A DNA stretch of 64,000 bases from assembly GCF_947489355.1 (NCBI RefSeq), contig NZ_CANLDD010000022.1, positions 1 through 64,000 on the forward strand. The letters run 5' to 3'. This stretch comes from an uncultured Microbulbifer sp. (GTDB lineage Bacteria; Pseudomonadota; Gammaproteobacteria; Pseudomonadales; Cellvibrionaceae). How positions within the stretch are numbered: the stretch's first letter is position 1; each line of letters opens with the position of its first letter. A model generated the notes under the pieces. It saw only the letters and a program-made list of their open reading frames with translations. It ran no database searches and was not told where the DNA came from. The position numbers were made by a program, and so were the translations under genes. Positions 16,435 to 26,100 of this stretch are shown here, piece by piece.

Positions 16435-17247
16435 TTACCCACTACAGTCCGTATAAAAAAACTGCTCATCTCCAAGTCGCATGGCGGTCAGGCAGCCACC
16501 CCAAACGCAGCCCGTATCCAGTGCGTAAATATTTTTTGTGCCTGCACGCCCTTCAAGGGCGGCCCAGTGCCCGAAAATGATTTTGTCATCCCGGGTTTTT
16601 CTATTGGAGAAACTGAACCAGGGCTTGTATTCCCCATGGGCTGCCAGGGGACCGCGCTTGGTGACAAGATCCAGGGTGCCATCCTGTTTACAAAAACGCA
16701 TGCGGGTAAAGTAGTTGGTGATGGAGCGCAGCCGCTCAATGCCGAAGAGGTGATCATTCCAGCAGTGCGGCTCATTGCCGTACATACCGTAGAAATAGGC
16801 CTTGGCCATGGACGCATCGACGAGTGCCCGATGCACTTCGCGGGAGAGTTCTTCGGCTTTTGTGATACTCCAAATCGGTGGAATGCCCGCATGTACCATG
16901 GTGTAGCCTTTCTTGTGCACAAGCAGGGGCAGGTTTTGCAGCCAGTTGAGCAGTTTGTCCGAATCCTTGGCTTGTAGCACCCGGGTTAAATCGTGCTCCT
17001 TTTTTGAAAGTCGTTTGGCGCCGTGTGCCAGTGCCAGCAGGTGCAGGTCGTGGTTGCCGAGCACCGCAGTGACCTGGTGTCGGTGATCGTACAGGAAGCG
17101 CAGGGTACCGAGGCTGTCGTCACCGCGGTGCACCATATCCCCGGCAATCCACAGTTTGTCGCGGTCAAAGCGGAATGGAATTTTTTTTAACAGGCGCTGC
17201 AGTGGTTTGTAGCAGCCCTGAATATCACCAACGGCGTAAGTGGCCAA
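16435..17247 (-). CDS. apaH: Symmetrical Ap4A hydrolase
   Basis: It hydrolyses diadenosine tetraphosphate to two ADP (and removes Np4 caps from RNA). The metallophosphatase signature is complete: GDIQGC at the start, GDMVHRG, and VLGNHDLHLLALAHG, then HAGIPP. The family's NYFTRMRFC and GHWAALEG are also present. The start is TTG 17247 with GGAG five bases upstream; no ATG fits. 270 residues. It is the last gene of the lptD-surA-pdxA-rsmA-apaH run. The usual apaG between rsmA and apaH is absent, with only 30 bases between the two. Confidence 0.95.
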   Translation of the reverse strand: MATYAVGDIQGCYKPLQRLLKKIPFRFDRDKLWIAGDMVHRGDDSLGTLRFLYDHRHQVTAVLGNHDLHLLALAHGAKRLSKKEHDLTRVLQAKDSDKLLNWLQNLPLLVHKKGYTMVHAGIPPIWSITKAEELSREVHRALVDASMAKAYFYGMYGNEPHCWNDHLFGIERLRSITNYFTRMRFCKQDGTLDLVTKRGPLAAHGEYKPWFSFSNRKTRDDKIIFGHWAALEGRAGTKNIYALDTGCVWGGCLTAMRLGDEQFFYTDCSG

Positions 17248-17277
17248 TGTGTCTCCCCAAGATACCCTATTCGACGG

Positions 17278-18078
17278 TTATTCTTGATTGCGTTCAAAGC
17301 AGGTGTTTGCCAATTGTACAAACTCCCCCACGCTGAGGGTTTCCGGGCGGCGACTGATATCCAATGGCACTGATTCTGCCACAAGTTCCGGAAACAGGGG
17401 CTTCAGGGCATTGCGCAGCGTCTTGCGGCGCTGCTGGAAAGCGGTATTGACGATTTGCGCCAACAGTTTCTCGTCCTTGGCGGGAAAAGGCGGAGTGCTG
17501 TGGGGGGTAAGGCGTACAATGGCGGATTCCACTTTGGGCGCTGGCCGGAATGATTGAGCGGGTACCGGAAAGAGTCCCTGCACATGGCATTGGTATTGCG
17601 CCATAACGCTCAGGCGGCCGTAGGCCTTGGTGCCCGGTGTGGCGCTCAGGCGGTTCACGACTTCCTTTTGCAGCATAAAGTGCATGTCCTGTACCTTGCC
17701 TTTGAAACTGAGCAAGTGGAACAGCAGCGGAGTGGAAATATTGTAGGGTAGGTTGCCGACAATGCGCAGAGCATCCTGTACCGCAAAGCTGCCGAAGTCG
17801 AACTTGAGGGCATCCTGTTCAATAACCCTGAATTGCGGGTATTCCCTGAATTTGAATTGCAAGAGGGGAATCAGGTCCCGGTCCAACTCCACAGCGGTAA
17901 GGCTGGGGCAGCGCTGCAGGAGCAGTTTGGTGATGGCGCCATGGCCGGGACCGATCTCGACGAGCCTGTCTGATGCCTTGGGCGCAATGGCGCGCACGAT
18001 CCGCTCGATAATCGTTTCATCAACCAAAAAGTTCTGACCGAAGCGTTTGCGGGCTTTGTGCTGGAAAAAGTTGTCCAT
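17278..18078 (-). CDS. rsmA: 16S rRNA (A1518/A1519) dimethyltransferase
   Basis: RsmA (KsgA) dimethylates two adjacent adenines near the 3' end of 16S rRNA during small-subunit maturation. Family marks: KARKRFGQNFLVDE at the N-terminus, SAM-binding VEIGPGHGAITKLL, and the catalytic NLPYNIS. 266 residues from ATG 18078; a TTG one codon up is possible. It sits between pdxA and apaH in the conserved order. Confidence 0.96.
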   Translation of the reverse strand: MDNFFQHKARKRFGQNFLVDETIIERIVRAIAPKASDRLVEIGPGHGAITKLLLQRCPSLTAVELDRDLIPLLQFKFREYPQFRVIEQDALKFDFGSFAVQDALRIVGNLPYNISTPLLFHLLSFKGKVQDMHFMLQKEVVNRLSATPGTKAYGRLSVMAQYQCHVQGLFPVPAQSFRPAPKVESAIVRLTPHSTPPFPAKDEKLLAQIVNTAFQQRRKTLRNALKPLFPELVAESVPLDISRRPETLSVGEFVQLANTCFERNQE

Positions 18079-18139
18079 CAAATAATCTATTGCTCAAGAT
18101 GCCATTAAGTGGGGTGCGTGCTTGGGGGTGCCTTACAGG

Positions 18140-19129
18140 CTATTCATGCTTGTGTTGTTTTGCCAACTGGATTGCCTCGGATAGGGCCGCCATCAGGCTG
18201 CCACTACTGGCGTTGCCGCTACCGGCAATATCTAGAGCCGTGCCGTGATCGACGGAAGTGCGGATAAAGGGCAGGCCCAGTGTGATATTGACGGCGCTAC
18301 CGAACCCTTTGAATTTTAACACCGGCAGTCCCTGATCGTGGTACATGGCCAATACGGCGTCGCACCGGGCCAGTTGGGGTGGTGTAAACAGGGTATCGGC
18401 GGGAAGGGGACCGATCAGGTGAAAACCCTGTGTGCGCAGTCTGGTCAGGGCAGGTTCAATAATCTCCAGTTCCTCCCGCCCCAGGTGGCCGCCCTCCCCT
18501 GCGTGGGGGTTGAGTCCGCATACCCCGATTCGGGGTGAGTCTATACAGAACTGTGTGCGCAGGCCTTGGTGCAAAATCCCAATAACCTGCTCGAGGTGCG
18601 GGCCGGTAATGGCGGTACTGACATCTTTCAGGGGGAGGTGTGTGGTGGCCAGGGCCACGCGCAGCCCTTTGGCGGCGAGCATCATTACCACCTGCCCGAC
18701 ACCGGCCTGACGGGCAAGGAATTCAGTGTGTCCGCTAAAGGGGGTACCGGCGTCGTTGATGACCCCTTTGTGAACAGGACCGGTCACCAGGGCATCGAAA
18801 TGCCTGCTAAGGCAACCTTGCGTGGCTATTTTCAGGGTTTTCAGAACATAGGGGGCATTGGCGGTATTCAGGACTCCGGGAAGCCCCGGCTCAGCCATGG
18901 GTACTGCCTGTACATAAAGGCTGCCGGGCGGTGTCCCGAGGACAGGGGATTGGGGGCCAAATGGCAAGAGTTGCAGGGGGAGATGTGTGTTGATGGCGGC
19001 TTGGCGCAGCAGTGCTGGGTCGGCGATGGCAACCAGTTGCGCTGCGCTGCCCTGTTGGGCCAGCTTTACCACCAGTTCCGGGCCTATACCAGCGGGCTCG
19101 CCGGGGGTGAGGGCAATTCTGGGTATCAT
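18140..19129 (-). CDS. pdxA: 4-hydroxythreonine-4-phosphate dehydrogenase
   Basis: PdxA oxidises 4-phosphohydroxy-L-threonine in DXP-dependent pyridoxal-phosphate synthesis. The 329-residue product begins RIALTPGEPAGIGPE, has substrate/metal motifs GHTEFLA and AMYHDQGLPVLKF, and ends with the family's DHGTALDIAGSGNA. It lies downstream of surA with a 70-base gap. Confidence 0.96.
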   Translation of the reverse strand: MIPRIALTPGEPAGIGPELVVKLAQQGSAAQLVAIADPALLRQAAINTHLPLQLLPFGPQSPVLGTPPGSLYVQAVPMAEPGLPGVLNTANAPYVLKTLKIATQGCLSRHFDALVTGPVHKGVINDAGTPFSGHTEFLARQAGVGQVVMMLAAKGLRVALATTHLPLKDVSTAITGPHLEQVIGILHQGLRTQFCIDSPRIGVCGLNPHAGEGGHLGREELEIIEPALTRLRTQGFHLIGPLPADTLFTPPQLARCDAVLAMYHDQGLPVLKFKGFGSAVNITLGLPFIRTSVDHGTALDIAGSGNASSGSLMAALSEAIQLAKQHKHE

Positions 19130-19199
19130 CGGGCCGCCGGTTTTCTATGAGAATCAATAAACCGGCACAAGGGGCCGGTCTTGCCGCGATACCAGACCT

Positions 19200-20543
19200 T
19201 TACCGCTGTTCATTGCCGGAATTGGCCTCTGCCTCCTCAGACAGCTTGATTTCCACATAGGCCTGGTCGCGAATTTCACGGCGCCAATTCTGCAACTCCT
19301 CTTCGTAGCGGCGATTGCGCAACAAATTGGCGGCCTGATTGCGGATATATTGGTCCGTCATATCCTGCTTGCGGCGGCCTTCTACCATCAGTATGTGCCA
19401 GCCAAACTGGCTGCGAAAGGGCAGGCAGATTTCACCGATACTGGTCGTGTCCATGGCCTGGGTAAACTCGGGCACAAACTGCCCGGGCATAGACCAGCCG
19501 AGATCGCCACCGGAAAGCATAGAGCCAATATCTTCTGAGTTTTCGCGCGCCAATTCGGCAAAGTTTTCACTGGCCATGGCTTCTTTACGCAGCCCGATCA
19601 GTTTGTTGTAGGCTTCGTCGTCAGTGAGGATGGCGGAAGGCTTGAGCAGTATATGGCGTACCTTGGTCTGCTCAACCAGTTGCTCACCGGCGCCTTTCTG
19701 GGCGTGGATCTTGAGTAGGTGAAAACCGGCATCACTGCGGAAGGGTTCGGTGACCTCTCCCACCTTGAGGCCATTGAGTGCATCGGCAAACAGGGTGGGC
19801 AGCTCTACGGTTTTACGCCAACCCAGGTCGCCACCGGCGAGGGCGTTTTGCCCGGCGGAGTTGGCGATGGCCAGTTGGCGGAAGTCTGTACCCTTGCGGG
19901 CCTGTTGCAGCAGTTCTTCAGCCTTCTCGCGGGCCTGTGTGACCTCACTGGCGGGGGCGCTGGAGCTGATGGGGATCAGAATATGGCCGAGCTCATACTG
20001 GGGGGAGCGCCAGAACGCCCCCTCCTTGGAGCGGAGAAAGTTGTCGACATCCTGCTCGGTGATCTGGATACGCCGGTTGACACTGCCCTGCTCCACACGG
20101 CGAATCATAAGCTCCTGGCGAATTTGCTGGCGAAAGCTTTTCATGCTCATGCCATCTGTGCGCAGGCGCTGGCGAAACGCCTCCGGACTGACACCGGCAT
20201 TCTGCTGTACCCGGGCGATCGCCTGATCGAGCTCTGCCTCAGAAATGGTGACCCCAGCTCGGGAGGCCATTTGCAACTGCAGCCGCTCAATAATCAGTTG
20301 TTCCAGTACCTGCCGGCGCAGTATATCCACCGGTGGCGCCTGCACCTGCTGAGCCTGGATCTGGGCTGTGATGGTATTCATGCGCTGCGCCAGTTCGCTG
20401 GCCATCACGACATCGTCATCGACAACCGCGACCACCTGGTCAAGTGTTTGTACTTGCGCCGTGACAGGGCCCCCGATCAGGGCGCAGGCAGCGAGAATGG
20501 AGGACAGGATAAATGTCGAGGTGAATTTCTGCGTTATTCTCAT
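19200..20543 (-). CDS. surA: Periplasmic chaperone/peptidyl-prolyl isomerase SurA
   Basis: SurA delivers unfolded outer-membrane proteins to the BAM complex. There is a signal peptide (about residues 1-30), an N-terminal chaperone domain, then two parvulin domains: the first around YELGHILIPI and the second around VRHILLKPSA, each with GGDLGW. The ATG at 20543 overlaps the lptD stop (TGATG), so translation is coupled; a GTG lies one codon earlier. About 447 residues, near the family length of 430-450. LptD, one of its clients, is the adjacent gene. Confidence 0.96.
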   Translation of the reverse strand: MRITQKFTSTFILSSILAACALIGGPVTAQVQTLDQVVAVVDDDVVMASELAQRMNTITAQIQAQQVQAPPVDILRRQVLEQLIIERLQLQMASRAGVTISEAELDQAIARVQQNAGVSPEAFRQRLRTDGMSMKSFRQQIRQELMIRRVEQGSVNRRIQITEQDVDNFLRSKEGAFWRSPQYELGHILIPISSSAPASEVTQAREKAEELLQQARKGTDFRQLAIANSAGQNALAGGDLGWRKTVELPTLFADALNGLKVGEVTEPFRSDAGFHLLKIHAQKGAGEQLVEQTKVRHILLKPSAILTDDEAYNKLIGLRKEAMASENFAELARENSEDIGSMLSGGDLGWSMPGQFVPEFTQAMDTTSIGEICLPFRSQFGWHILMVEGRRKQDMTDQYIRNQAANLLRNRRYEEELQNWRREIRDQAYVEIKLSEEAEANSGNEQR

Positions 20544-23143
20544 CACGGTTTCAGCTCTTCTCTCTGGTCAAAGTTGGCGATCCCCTGGGTCAGTATTTGG
20601 GTTACGGTTGCGCCGAAGCCGCCCAGACCTTTCAGTTGTATCTCGAGAAAGACGCCCTCGTCATACTCCAGATCCTCTGCCGCCACTATCCCGGCCAGGT
20701 TATTGTCCAGGGTGCGACGCCACACCAGGCGCGCACGATAGCAACAGTCGTCATATTCGATACCTGCCAGGTATTCCAGTTCCCGATCCAAAGTCAGATC
20801 ATAGGCCGCGCCAGCCATTATAGCGGTATGGGGGGTAATGGGCAGAACGGCGGAGCTGTTCAGCTGCCGGGTGGAGGAATCCACCTCGTTACCATCCTCA
20901 ATTCCCCTGATTCTGTCATTTCGAACGTAGTTATAACCGAGATTAAAAATCCTGGCATTATCGTCAAAGTAACGCAGGTTGAAGTTACCGCGGTTGATGT
21001 TATGTTCGGTGTCATCATAGACAAGTTCGCTGTCAATACGCAGGGACTGCAGGGGCCGGCTCTTCAAGCGTGCGGCCAGCTCGGATCGGGGCGTATTTTC
21101 TATGAGTTCGCGCAGTCCGATTTGCGAATCACTTGAATAGAAGGCTTGGCCGACACTGGCGGACAGTAATTCACGCCCGCTAACGGGGTCTATAAAGCGC
21201 GTAGTCAGGCCCAGGGCAATTCGATCGGCATCGTCTATACGGTCATTTCCGGTAAAACGGCTGTTCCGGAACAGCTGGTCATAACTGGAGGTAAACAGCG
21301 AAGTATCGTAGAGCAAATTATTGCTCAGTGGATCAATAGGGCCAATGTCATTAACGTCATCCCCGCTGATATCGAAAAAACCGCTCTGGTCGGCACTGCT
21401 GCTGATCAGGGTGAACAAACGGGGCTCCAGGGTCTGGACATAATCGCGGTTGAAAAGATATCCATCCCGCTCAAAATAGAGGCCTGTATCCAGAGTGAAT
21501 TGGCCGGCGGAGGCACTCGGGGTGCTATTGGCATCCTCGGGCAGGAACAGGTCGCTGACTCGATACCCCAGGTAACGTGCGGCTATGCCGGGCTTGAAGT
21601 AGCCCCAGAGCCACGCCTTGTCCCATTGGAGTTCGTAATCCAGGCGTAGCCGATCCGCGTTAATAAAATCCCGGGTTCGACTGGTTACACTGTCCGGGTC
21701 GCCTATATCCCGGATAAATGTGATTGTCTGTGTATCCTGATGGTTCCATATTGTGGCTTCGTTTTGCAGGGATAACAGCCAGTCGCCCCAGCGGTAATCG
21801 CCGTCCACATCCAGGCGTGGCAACTGGGTAAATGCATCAAAGACGTCATTTTCTAACACCTGGTAGTCCTGGGCTCGAAGATTTACCCGCCAGTTCTCGA
21901 AATTGAGGCTACCCTGTACCGTCTGGTTCACCTTGGTTTCGGCATTGATTGCCAGGTTGGCGGTGCTCAGATCGCGGAAGTAATCAGGGTCACTGACCTG
22001 TGTGTAATCGATATAAGTACGCCAGACGCTGCCGCTGTAGCCGCCTGCCTGCTCAAGGTTAAATAGCCAGCGGTCCTCTCCTTTGTAGGGCAGCACCAGC
22101 TCTTGCGGAAAGCCCCTGCCGATCAATTCGCGGGAGAGGTCGTCATTGCCCCCCTTGTCATTGGGCAGATCCGCCGCCCGCACAATGGTGTTGAACACGG
22201 GGCTCAGGTGGCGGAACTCGACTTCCAGGCCGGTTCCGCGGTATTGGATATAGCGCGGGGTAATGGTCGCATCCATCTGAGGGGCGATATTCCAATAGTA
22301 GGGAACGGCACCGTCCCAGCCGTTTTTATCGCTATTGCTCAGTGAGGGGAACAGGAACCCCGACATGCGGGCATCGTCTACCGGGAAACGAAAATAGGGG
22401 AGATAGAGCACCGGAACGCCCATAATTTCCAGGCGCACGTTTCGTGCCACCCCCTGGCTCTCGACTTTATCGATATTGATTTCACCACCGCTCAGTCGCC
22501 AGAACTCTCTGCCCGGTTCGCAGCGGGTGTAGGTGCCGTCTGTCAGGGTCAATTCCCCACTGGCCTGGCGGGCAGCGAAGGCAGCGGTGCCGTGAATAAA
22601 AATGTCGTGTACCACGTAGGTGGCGTCTTCTATGGAGGCTGCATTACTTTCTGTATGCACTTCCGCCTCATTGCCGCGTACCAGTAAATTGGGCTCGCGC
22701 AGTTCGATAGCGCCGCTCAGGTAGGCGGTATTATTGGAGCGATTGATATCCACTTGATCCGCAAACAGCTGGCGGTACCCCTGGGTGATATGCACATTGC
22801 CGCTCAGTTCTGCGCTGCCGTCTTCCAGCCACATTGACTGCTCGGCGGTTGCGCGCAACGGGGCCTCGTCTGGTGGTAGGTCCGCTCCCGGATAGTGCCG
22901 GGGGGGGGCGACAAAGGTGCCCGAGCAAATCGCCGGTAATTTGGCCCGCGCCTCCGGGGGCAGCTCTGAACGGGGCAGCCAGTCCAGATACAGGTAGGGG
23001 TTGTAGTCCGGATCTGCCGTGGGCGCCTGTTCTGCGTTGGCACACAGGGATTGCGCAGCGATCAGGCCGATGGTGAGAGAGCGGGCTTGAGCATTTTTAG
23101 CGATCGCCAGCGCGAGGCGGTGCCACCGGGAGACTTCGAGCAT
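20543..23143 (-). CDS. lptD: LPS-assembly outer-membrane protein LptD
   Basis: With LptE, LptD inserts lipopolysaccharide into the outer leaflet. The 866-residue product has an N-terminal basic/hydrophobic export signal, an OstA/LptA-like beta-taco domain (about residues 110-270, with ADQVDINRSNNTAYLSG-type repeats) and a large C-terminal barrel. Disulfide-forming cysteines are visible near the N-terminus (PAICSGTF) and in the C-terminal DDCCYRARLVW. It starts a five-gene minus-strand run and is divergent from amgK. Confidence 0.96.
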   Translation of the reverse strand: MLEVSRWHRLALAIAKNAQARSLTIGLIAAQSLCANAEQAPTADPDYNPYLYLDWLPRSELPPEARAKLPAICSGTFVAPPRHYPGADLPPDEAPLRATAEQSMWLEDGSAELSGNVHITQGYRQLFADQVDINRSNNTAYLSGAIELREPNLLVRGNEAEVHTESNAASIEDATYVVHDIFIHGTAAFAARQASGELTLTDGTYTRCEPGREFWRLSGGEINIDKVESQGVARNVRLEIMGVPVLYLPYFRFPVDDARMSGFLFPSLSNSDKNGWDGAVPYYWNIAPQMDATITPRYIQYRGTGLEVEFRHLSPVFNTIVRAADLPNDKGGNDDLSRELIGRGFPQELVLPYKGEDRWLFNLEQAGGYSGSVWRTYIDYTQVSDPDYFRDLSTANLAINAETKVNQTVQGSLNFENWRVNLRAQDYQVLENDVFDAFTQLPRLDVDGDYRWGDWLLSLQNEATIWNHQDTQTITFIRDIGDPDSVTSRTRDFINADRLRLDYELQWDKAWLWGYFKPGIAARYLGYRVSDLFLPEDANSTPSASAGQFTLDTGLYFERDGYLFNRDYVQTLEPRLFTLISSSADQSGFFDISGDDVNDIGPIDPLSNNLLYDTSLFTSSYDQLFRNSRFTGNDRIDDADRIALGLTTRFIDPVSGRELLSASVGQAFYSSDSQIGLRELIENTPRSELAARLKSRPLQSLRIDSELVYDDTEHNINRGNFNLRYFDDNARIFNLGYNYVRNDRIRGIEDGNEVDSSTRQLNSSAVLPITPHTAIMAGAAYDLTLDRELEYLAGIEYDDCCYRARLVWRRTLDNNLAGIVAAEDLEYDEGVFLEIQLKGLGGFGATVTQILTQGIANFDQREELKP

Positions 23144-23393
23144 TAAACGATATGTTCCGGCTATCTTGAGTGTGTCTTTTATCGGGATAAGCGTGCGACA
23201 GCTATCCAGCCGGGGCGCGCAAAAAATCTTCGCCTGATTCTACTTGAATGTAGATGTGGTTAATAGCCACAGGGTGGGGAGGTATTGCCATCGCTGGACG
23301 CCAAGGGCTGCAGGGTTACAATGCAGCCTAATAAATGGGAAACTGCCGCGGAATGAACAAGCGGTTGGCCGGTGAGATGGGTGAGGGTGTGTT
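23144..23393. other. Divergent intergenic region lptD / amgK
   Basis: This 250-base gap must hold the promoters of the lptD operon (minus) and amgK (plus). I see no terminator, repeat or small gene, and no promoter box clear enough to place. Confidence 0.4.
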
Positions 23394-24425
23394 GTGAGTG
23401 ATGACCTGCGGCGCGAGCAGCTGGCTCGATGGGTGGGTCGAGCCCTGGAAATGGACAGGGCTGCCGCGCTCTTCGATCTCGCTGGAGATGCGGGCTTTCG
23501 GCGCTACTTCCGCACCGGCACAGAACCCCGCTTGGTGGCTGTGGACTCCCCACCCCAGCGCACCAATCCCGCCCGCTTTGTGGCTCTGGCGGATTACCTG
23601 CGGCGCAATGGCCTTCATACCCCGATGGTGATTGCGGCGGATACCACAAACGGCTTCCTCCTGTTGGAAGATCTCGGGGATATCCAATTATTCTGCGCGC
23701 TCAATAAGGACAGTGTTGAGGGCCTTTATGCAGAGGTCCTGAGCGAACTGCTGTGTTTGCAGCAGATACCCCGCGAAGAAGTGCTGTTGCCAACCTACAG
23801 CAGGGAACTGCTGCTGGCAGAGATGCGCATTATGCCGGAATGGCTGGCGGGAAAAATGCTTGGCTATCCCCTCGGTGCACAGGATGCGCAGTTGCTGGAG
23901 CGGACTTTCCGGCTTTTACTCGAAAGTGCTGCCGAGCAGCCACAGACCCTGGTGCACAGAGACTACCACAGTCGTAACCTGATGGTCCGGGGGGGGCAAC
24001 GCCCCGGTATCATGGATTTCCAGGATGCTGTCTGGGGGCCGGTCACTTACGATCTTGCCTCCCTCTTGCGCGATTGTTACATACGCTGGCCGCGCGAGCG
24101 GGTAGTGCGCTGGGCCCTGGCCTATGCCGCTACTGCCGAATCGACGGGGATTTTGGAACCTGTGGCCCGGGAGAGGTTCTTACGTTGGTTCGACTGGATG
24201 GGCTTGCAGCGCCATATCAAGGTACTCGGCCTGTTTCCGCGCCTGTTGCTACGGGATGGAAAACAGGGATATTTAGACAATCTGCCGCTGGTGATTCGCT
24301 ATGTGTTGGAAATATCCGAACGCTATCCTGAGTTGAGACCCTTTGGCGAATGGTTTCGCAGTGAGCTGCTGCCGCTGATCGAACAGCAACCCTGGTACAG
24401 CGATTACCGCATGGCCGGAGGTTAA
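23394..24425 (+). CDS. amgK: N-acetylmuramate/N-acetylglucosamine anomeric kinase AmgK
   Basis: AmgK phosphorylates the anomeric hydroxyl of recovered MurNAc, feeding UDP-MurNAc synthesis without MurQ. The product is an aminoglycoside-phosphotransferase-fold kinase of 343 residues with the catalytic loop HRDYHSRN (His188, Asp190) and metal-binding GIMDFQDAVWGP. It starts at GTG 23394 (GTGAGTGATG) after a GGTGAGGGTG stretch. The next gene is murU, the partner enzyme, and lptD is divergent, as in Pseudomonas putida. The AmgK name rests on this pairing; the fold itself is certain. Confidence 0.85.
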   Translation: MSDDLRREQLARWVGRALEMDRAAALFDLAGDAGFRRYFRTGTEPRLVAVDSPPQRTNPARFVALADYLRRNGLHTPMVIAADTTNGFLLLEDLGDIQLFCALNKDSVEGLYAEVLSELLCLQQIPREEVLLPTYSRELLLAEMRIMPEWLAGKMLGYPLGAQDAQLLERTFRLLLESAAEQPQTLVHRDYHSRNLMVRGGQRPGIMDFQDAVWGPVTYDLASLLRDCYIRWPRERVVRWALAYAATAESTGILEPVARERFLRWFDWMGLQRHIKVLGLFPRLLLRDGKQGYLDNLPLVIRYVLEISERYPELRPFGEWFRSELLPLIEQQPWYSDYRMAGG

Positions 24426-24477
24426 TGCAGGCAGGTTACAAAAAACAGGTCCCAAGAAATTTGTATAGATTAATAAG

Positions 24478-25185
24478 ATGACTCACCGCACTAAGACGCC
24501 CCCGACCACTGCCATGGTGCTGGCCGCGGGCTTCGGGCGCCGCATGCGCCCGCTCACGGATCAAACGCCAAAACCCCTGCTGCCTGTTGCCGGAAAACCG
24601 CTTATAGAGCATGCCCTGGAGCGTCTGCAGGGTATTGGCGTCAGGCGCGTGGTGATCAACCTGGGCTATCTCGGTCAAAAAATCCGGGACTCCCTGGGCA
24701 GGGGGGAGCGCTGGGGGCTGGATATTCTGTATTCGCTCGAGCATGAAGAGCAACCACTGGGGACTGCCGGTGGCATCCTCAAGGCCATGCCGCTTTTGGG
24801 GGGTGCCCCCTTTCTGGTGGTCAATGGCGATGTCTGGTGTGACTTCGATTTGTCCCGGTGGGCGGCCCGGCCTTTGCCGAAGCATTGTCCGGGACGGTTG
24901 CTGATGGTACCAAACCCCCCGCACAACCCGGAGGGTGACTTCGGTATTGAGCAGGGGTTGTTGTCGGGCTGCTCCAGGCCCCGCTACACTTTTGCCGGTA
25001 TCAGCTGGCTGCGACCGGAGATGCTCACCGGCTATGCGAAATTGCGTGATTGCTTTGGTCTGGGGGAGGTATTTACCTTTAATGAAGACAGGCTGCAGGC
25101 AGAGTTGTACACCGGAGACTGGTGTGACGTGGGTACCCCGGAGCGCCTGGAGCGACTGCACCGCCGGTTGGCCGCAGAATATTGA
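24478..25185 (+). CDS. murU: MurNAc-1-phosphate uridylyltransferase MurU
   Basis: MurU makes UDP-MurNAc from MurNAc-1-phosphate, completing the recycling shunt that bypasses de novo MurA/MurB and fosfomycin. The nucleotidyltransferase signature VLAAGFGRRMRPLTDQTPKPLLPVAGKPLI is at residues 12-41. Other sites: NLGYLG, GTAGGI, and VVNGDVWCDFD for the metal. 235 residues. It lies 52 bases after amgK. Confidence 0.88.
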   Translation: MTHRTKTPPTTAMVLAAGFGRRMRPLTDQTPKPLLPVAGKPLIEHALERLQGIGVRRVVINLGYLGQKIRDSLGRGERWGLDILYSLEHEEQPLGTAGGILKAMPLLGGAPFLVVNGDVWCDFDLSRWAARPLPKHCPGRLLMVPNPPHNPEGDFGIEQGLLSGCSRPRYTFAGISWLRPEMLTGYAKLRDCFGLGEVFTFNEDRLQAELYTGDWCDVGTPERLERLHRRLAAEY

Positions 25186-25203
25186 GTGACTAAGGGTGTT
25201 GAA

Positions 25204-25866
25204 ATGTCAAAATACAAGATTGCCCCATCCATCCTCTCCGCCGACTTTGCGCGGCTGGGGGAAGAGGTGGAAACCGTGTTGTCAGCCGGAGCCGATTGGG
25301 TCCACTTCGATGTGATGGATAACCGCTATGTGCCCAATCTCACCATTGGTCCCATGGTGTGTCAGGCCCTGCGCAAACACGGCGTCGAAGCTCCGGTTGA
25401 TGTGCATCTGATGGTGGAGCCGGTAGATGACATGATTCGTATGTTTGCCGATGCCGGCGCCAACTATATCACCTTCCACCCGGAGGCCTCCCGTCATCCG
25501 GACCGCTCCCTGCAGTTGATCCGCAGTCTCGGCTGCAAAGCTGGCCTGGCACTCAATCCGGCCAGCAGCCTGGATGCGGCCAAATATGTTATGGACAAGT
25601 TGGATATGATCCTGCTTATGTCGGTAAACCCTGGCTTTGGTGGCCAGAAGTTTATACCCGCTACGCTGACCAAACTCAGTGAAGCGCGCAGGATGATCGA
25701 TGAATCCGGCTTTGATATTCGCCTGGAAATTGATGGTGGGGTAAACCGGGACAACATTGCGGACATTGCCGCCGCTGGTGCCGACACCTTTGTGGCGGGG
25801 TCCGCCATCTTTAACGCCCCGGACTACGCTGAGGCCATCGGCGCTCTGCGCAGGAGCCTGGGTTGA
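25204..25866 (+). CDS. rpe: Ribulose-phosphate 3-epimerase
   Basis: Rpe interconverts ribulose- and xylulose-5-phosphate in the pentose phosphate pathway. It is a TIM barrel of 220 residues: [32 protein letters not shown] with metal His and Asp, [20 protein letters not shown] and EIDGGVN. ATG 25204 is chosen over the six-codon upstream extension. The gph gene that often follows rpe before trpE is not present here. Confidence 0.97.
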   Translation: MSKYKIAPSILSADFARLGEEVETVLSAGADWVHFDVMDNRYVPNLTIGPMVCQALRKHGVEAPVDVHLMVEPVDDMIRMFADAGANYITFHPEASRHPDRSLQLIRSLGCKAGLALNPASSLDAAKYVMDKLDMILLMSVNPGFGGQKFIPATLTKLSEARRMIDESGFDIRLEIDGGVNRDNIADIAAAGADTFVAGSAIFNAPDYAEAIGALRRSLG

Positions 25867-25944
25867 GCAATGCCCCGCGGTTGGGTTCTTGCCTGCCGCA
25901 CGGGGGGTTTGTAAACTTGTGCGCCTTGTAAAGAGGGAATCTCC

Positions 25945-25992
25945 GTGAATCGTGCTGCCCCCCTGACTATCCGCTGGCGATGGCGCCACTGA
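25945..25992 (+). CDS. trpL: Probable trp leader peptide (15 aa, two Trp codons)
   Basis: GTG 25945 has a strong Shine-Dalgarno (AAGAGGGA, six bases upstream) and encodes MNRAAPLTIRWRWRH before TGA. Two Trp codons in three, 109 bases before trpE, is the hallmark of an attenuation leader, and trpE attenuation is known in pseudomonads. TGGCG/CGCCA (25975-25979 and 25984-25988) forms a hairpin over the Trp codons, and AGGCG/CGCCT can pair further down. I do not see a T-tract terminator, so the mechanism is unresolved. Confidence 0.55.
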   Translation: MNRAAPLTIRWRWRH

Positions 25993-26100
25993 CCCGTTGA
26001 GGCGCAATCGGTAATCACTGCCAATTCGGCCGCCTTCCCCTTAGGTGCTGCCTATACTCGGGCGCCAAGCCAAAAAATACAAAGACAGACTGGAGTCTCT

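Noticed and set aside
19719-20741. Plus-strand open frame opposite surA/lptD
   Set aside because: Covers two genes with clear motifs on the other strand; low-quality composition.
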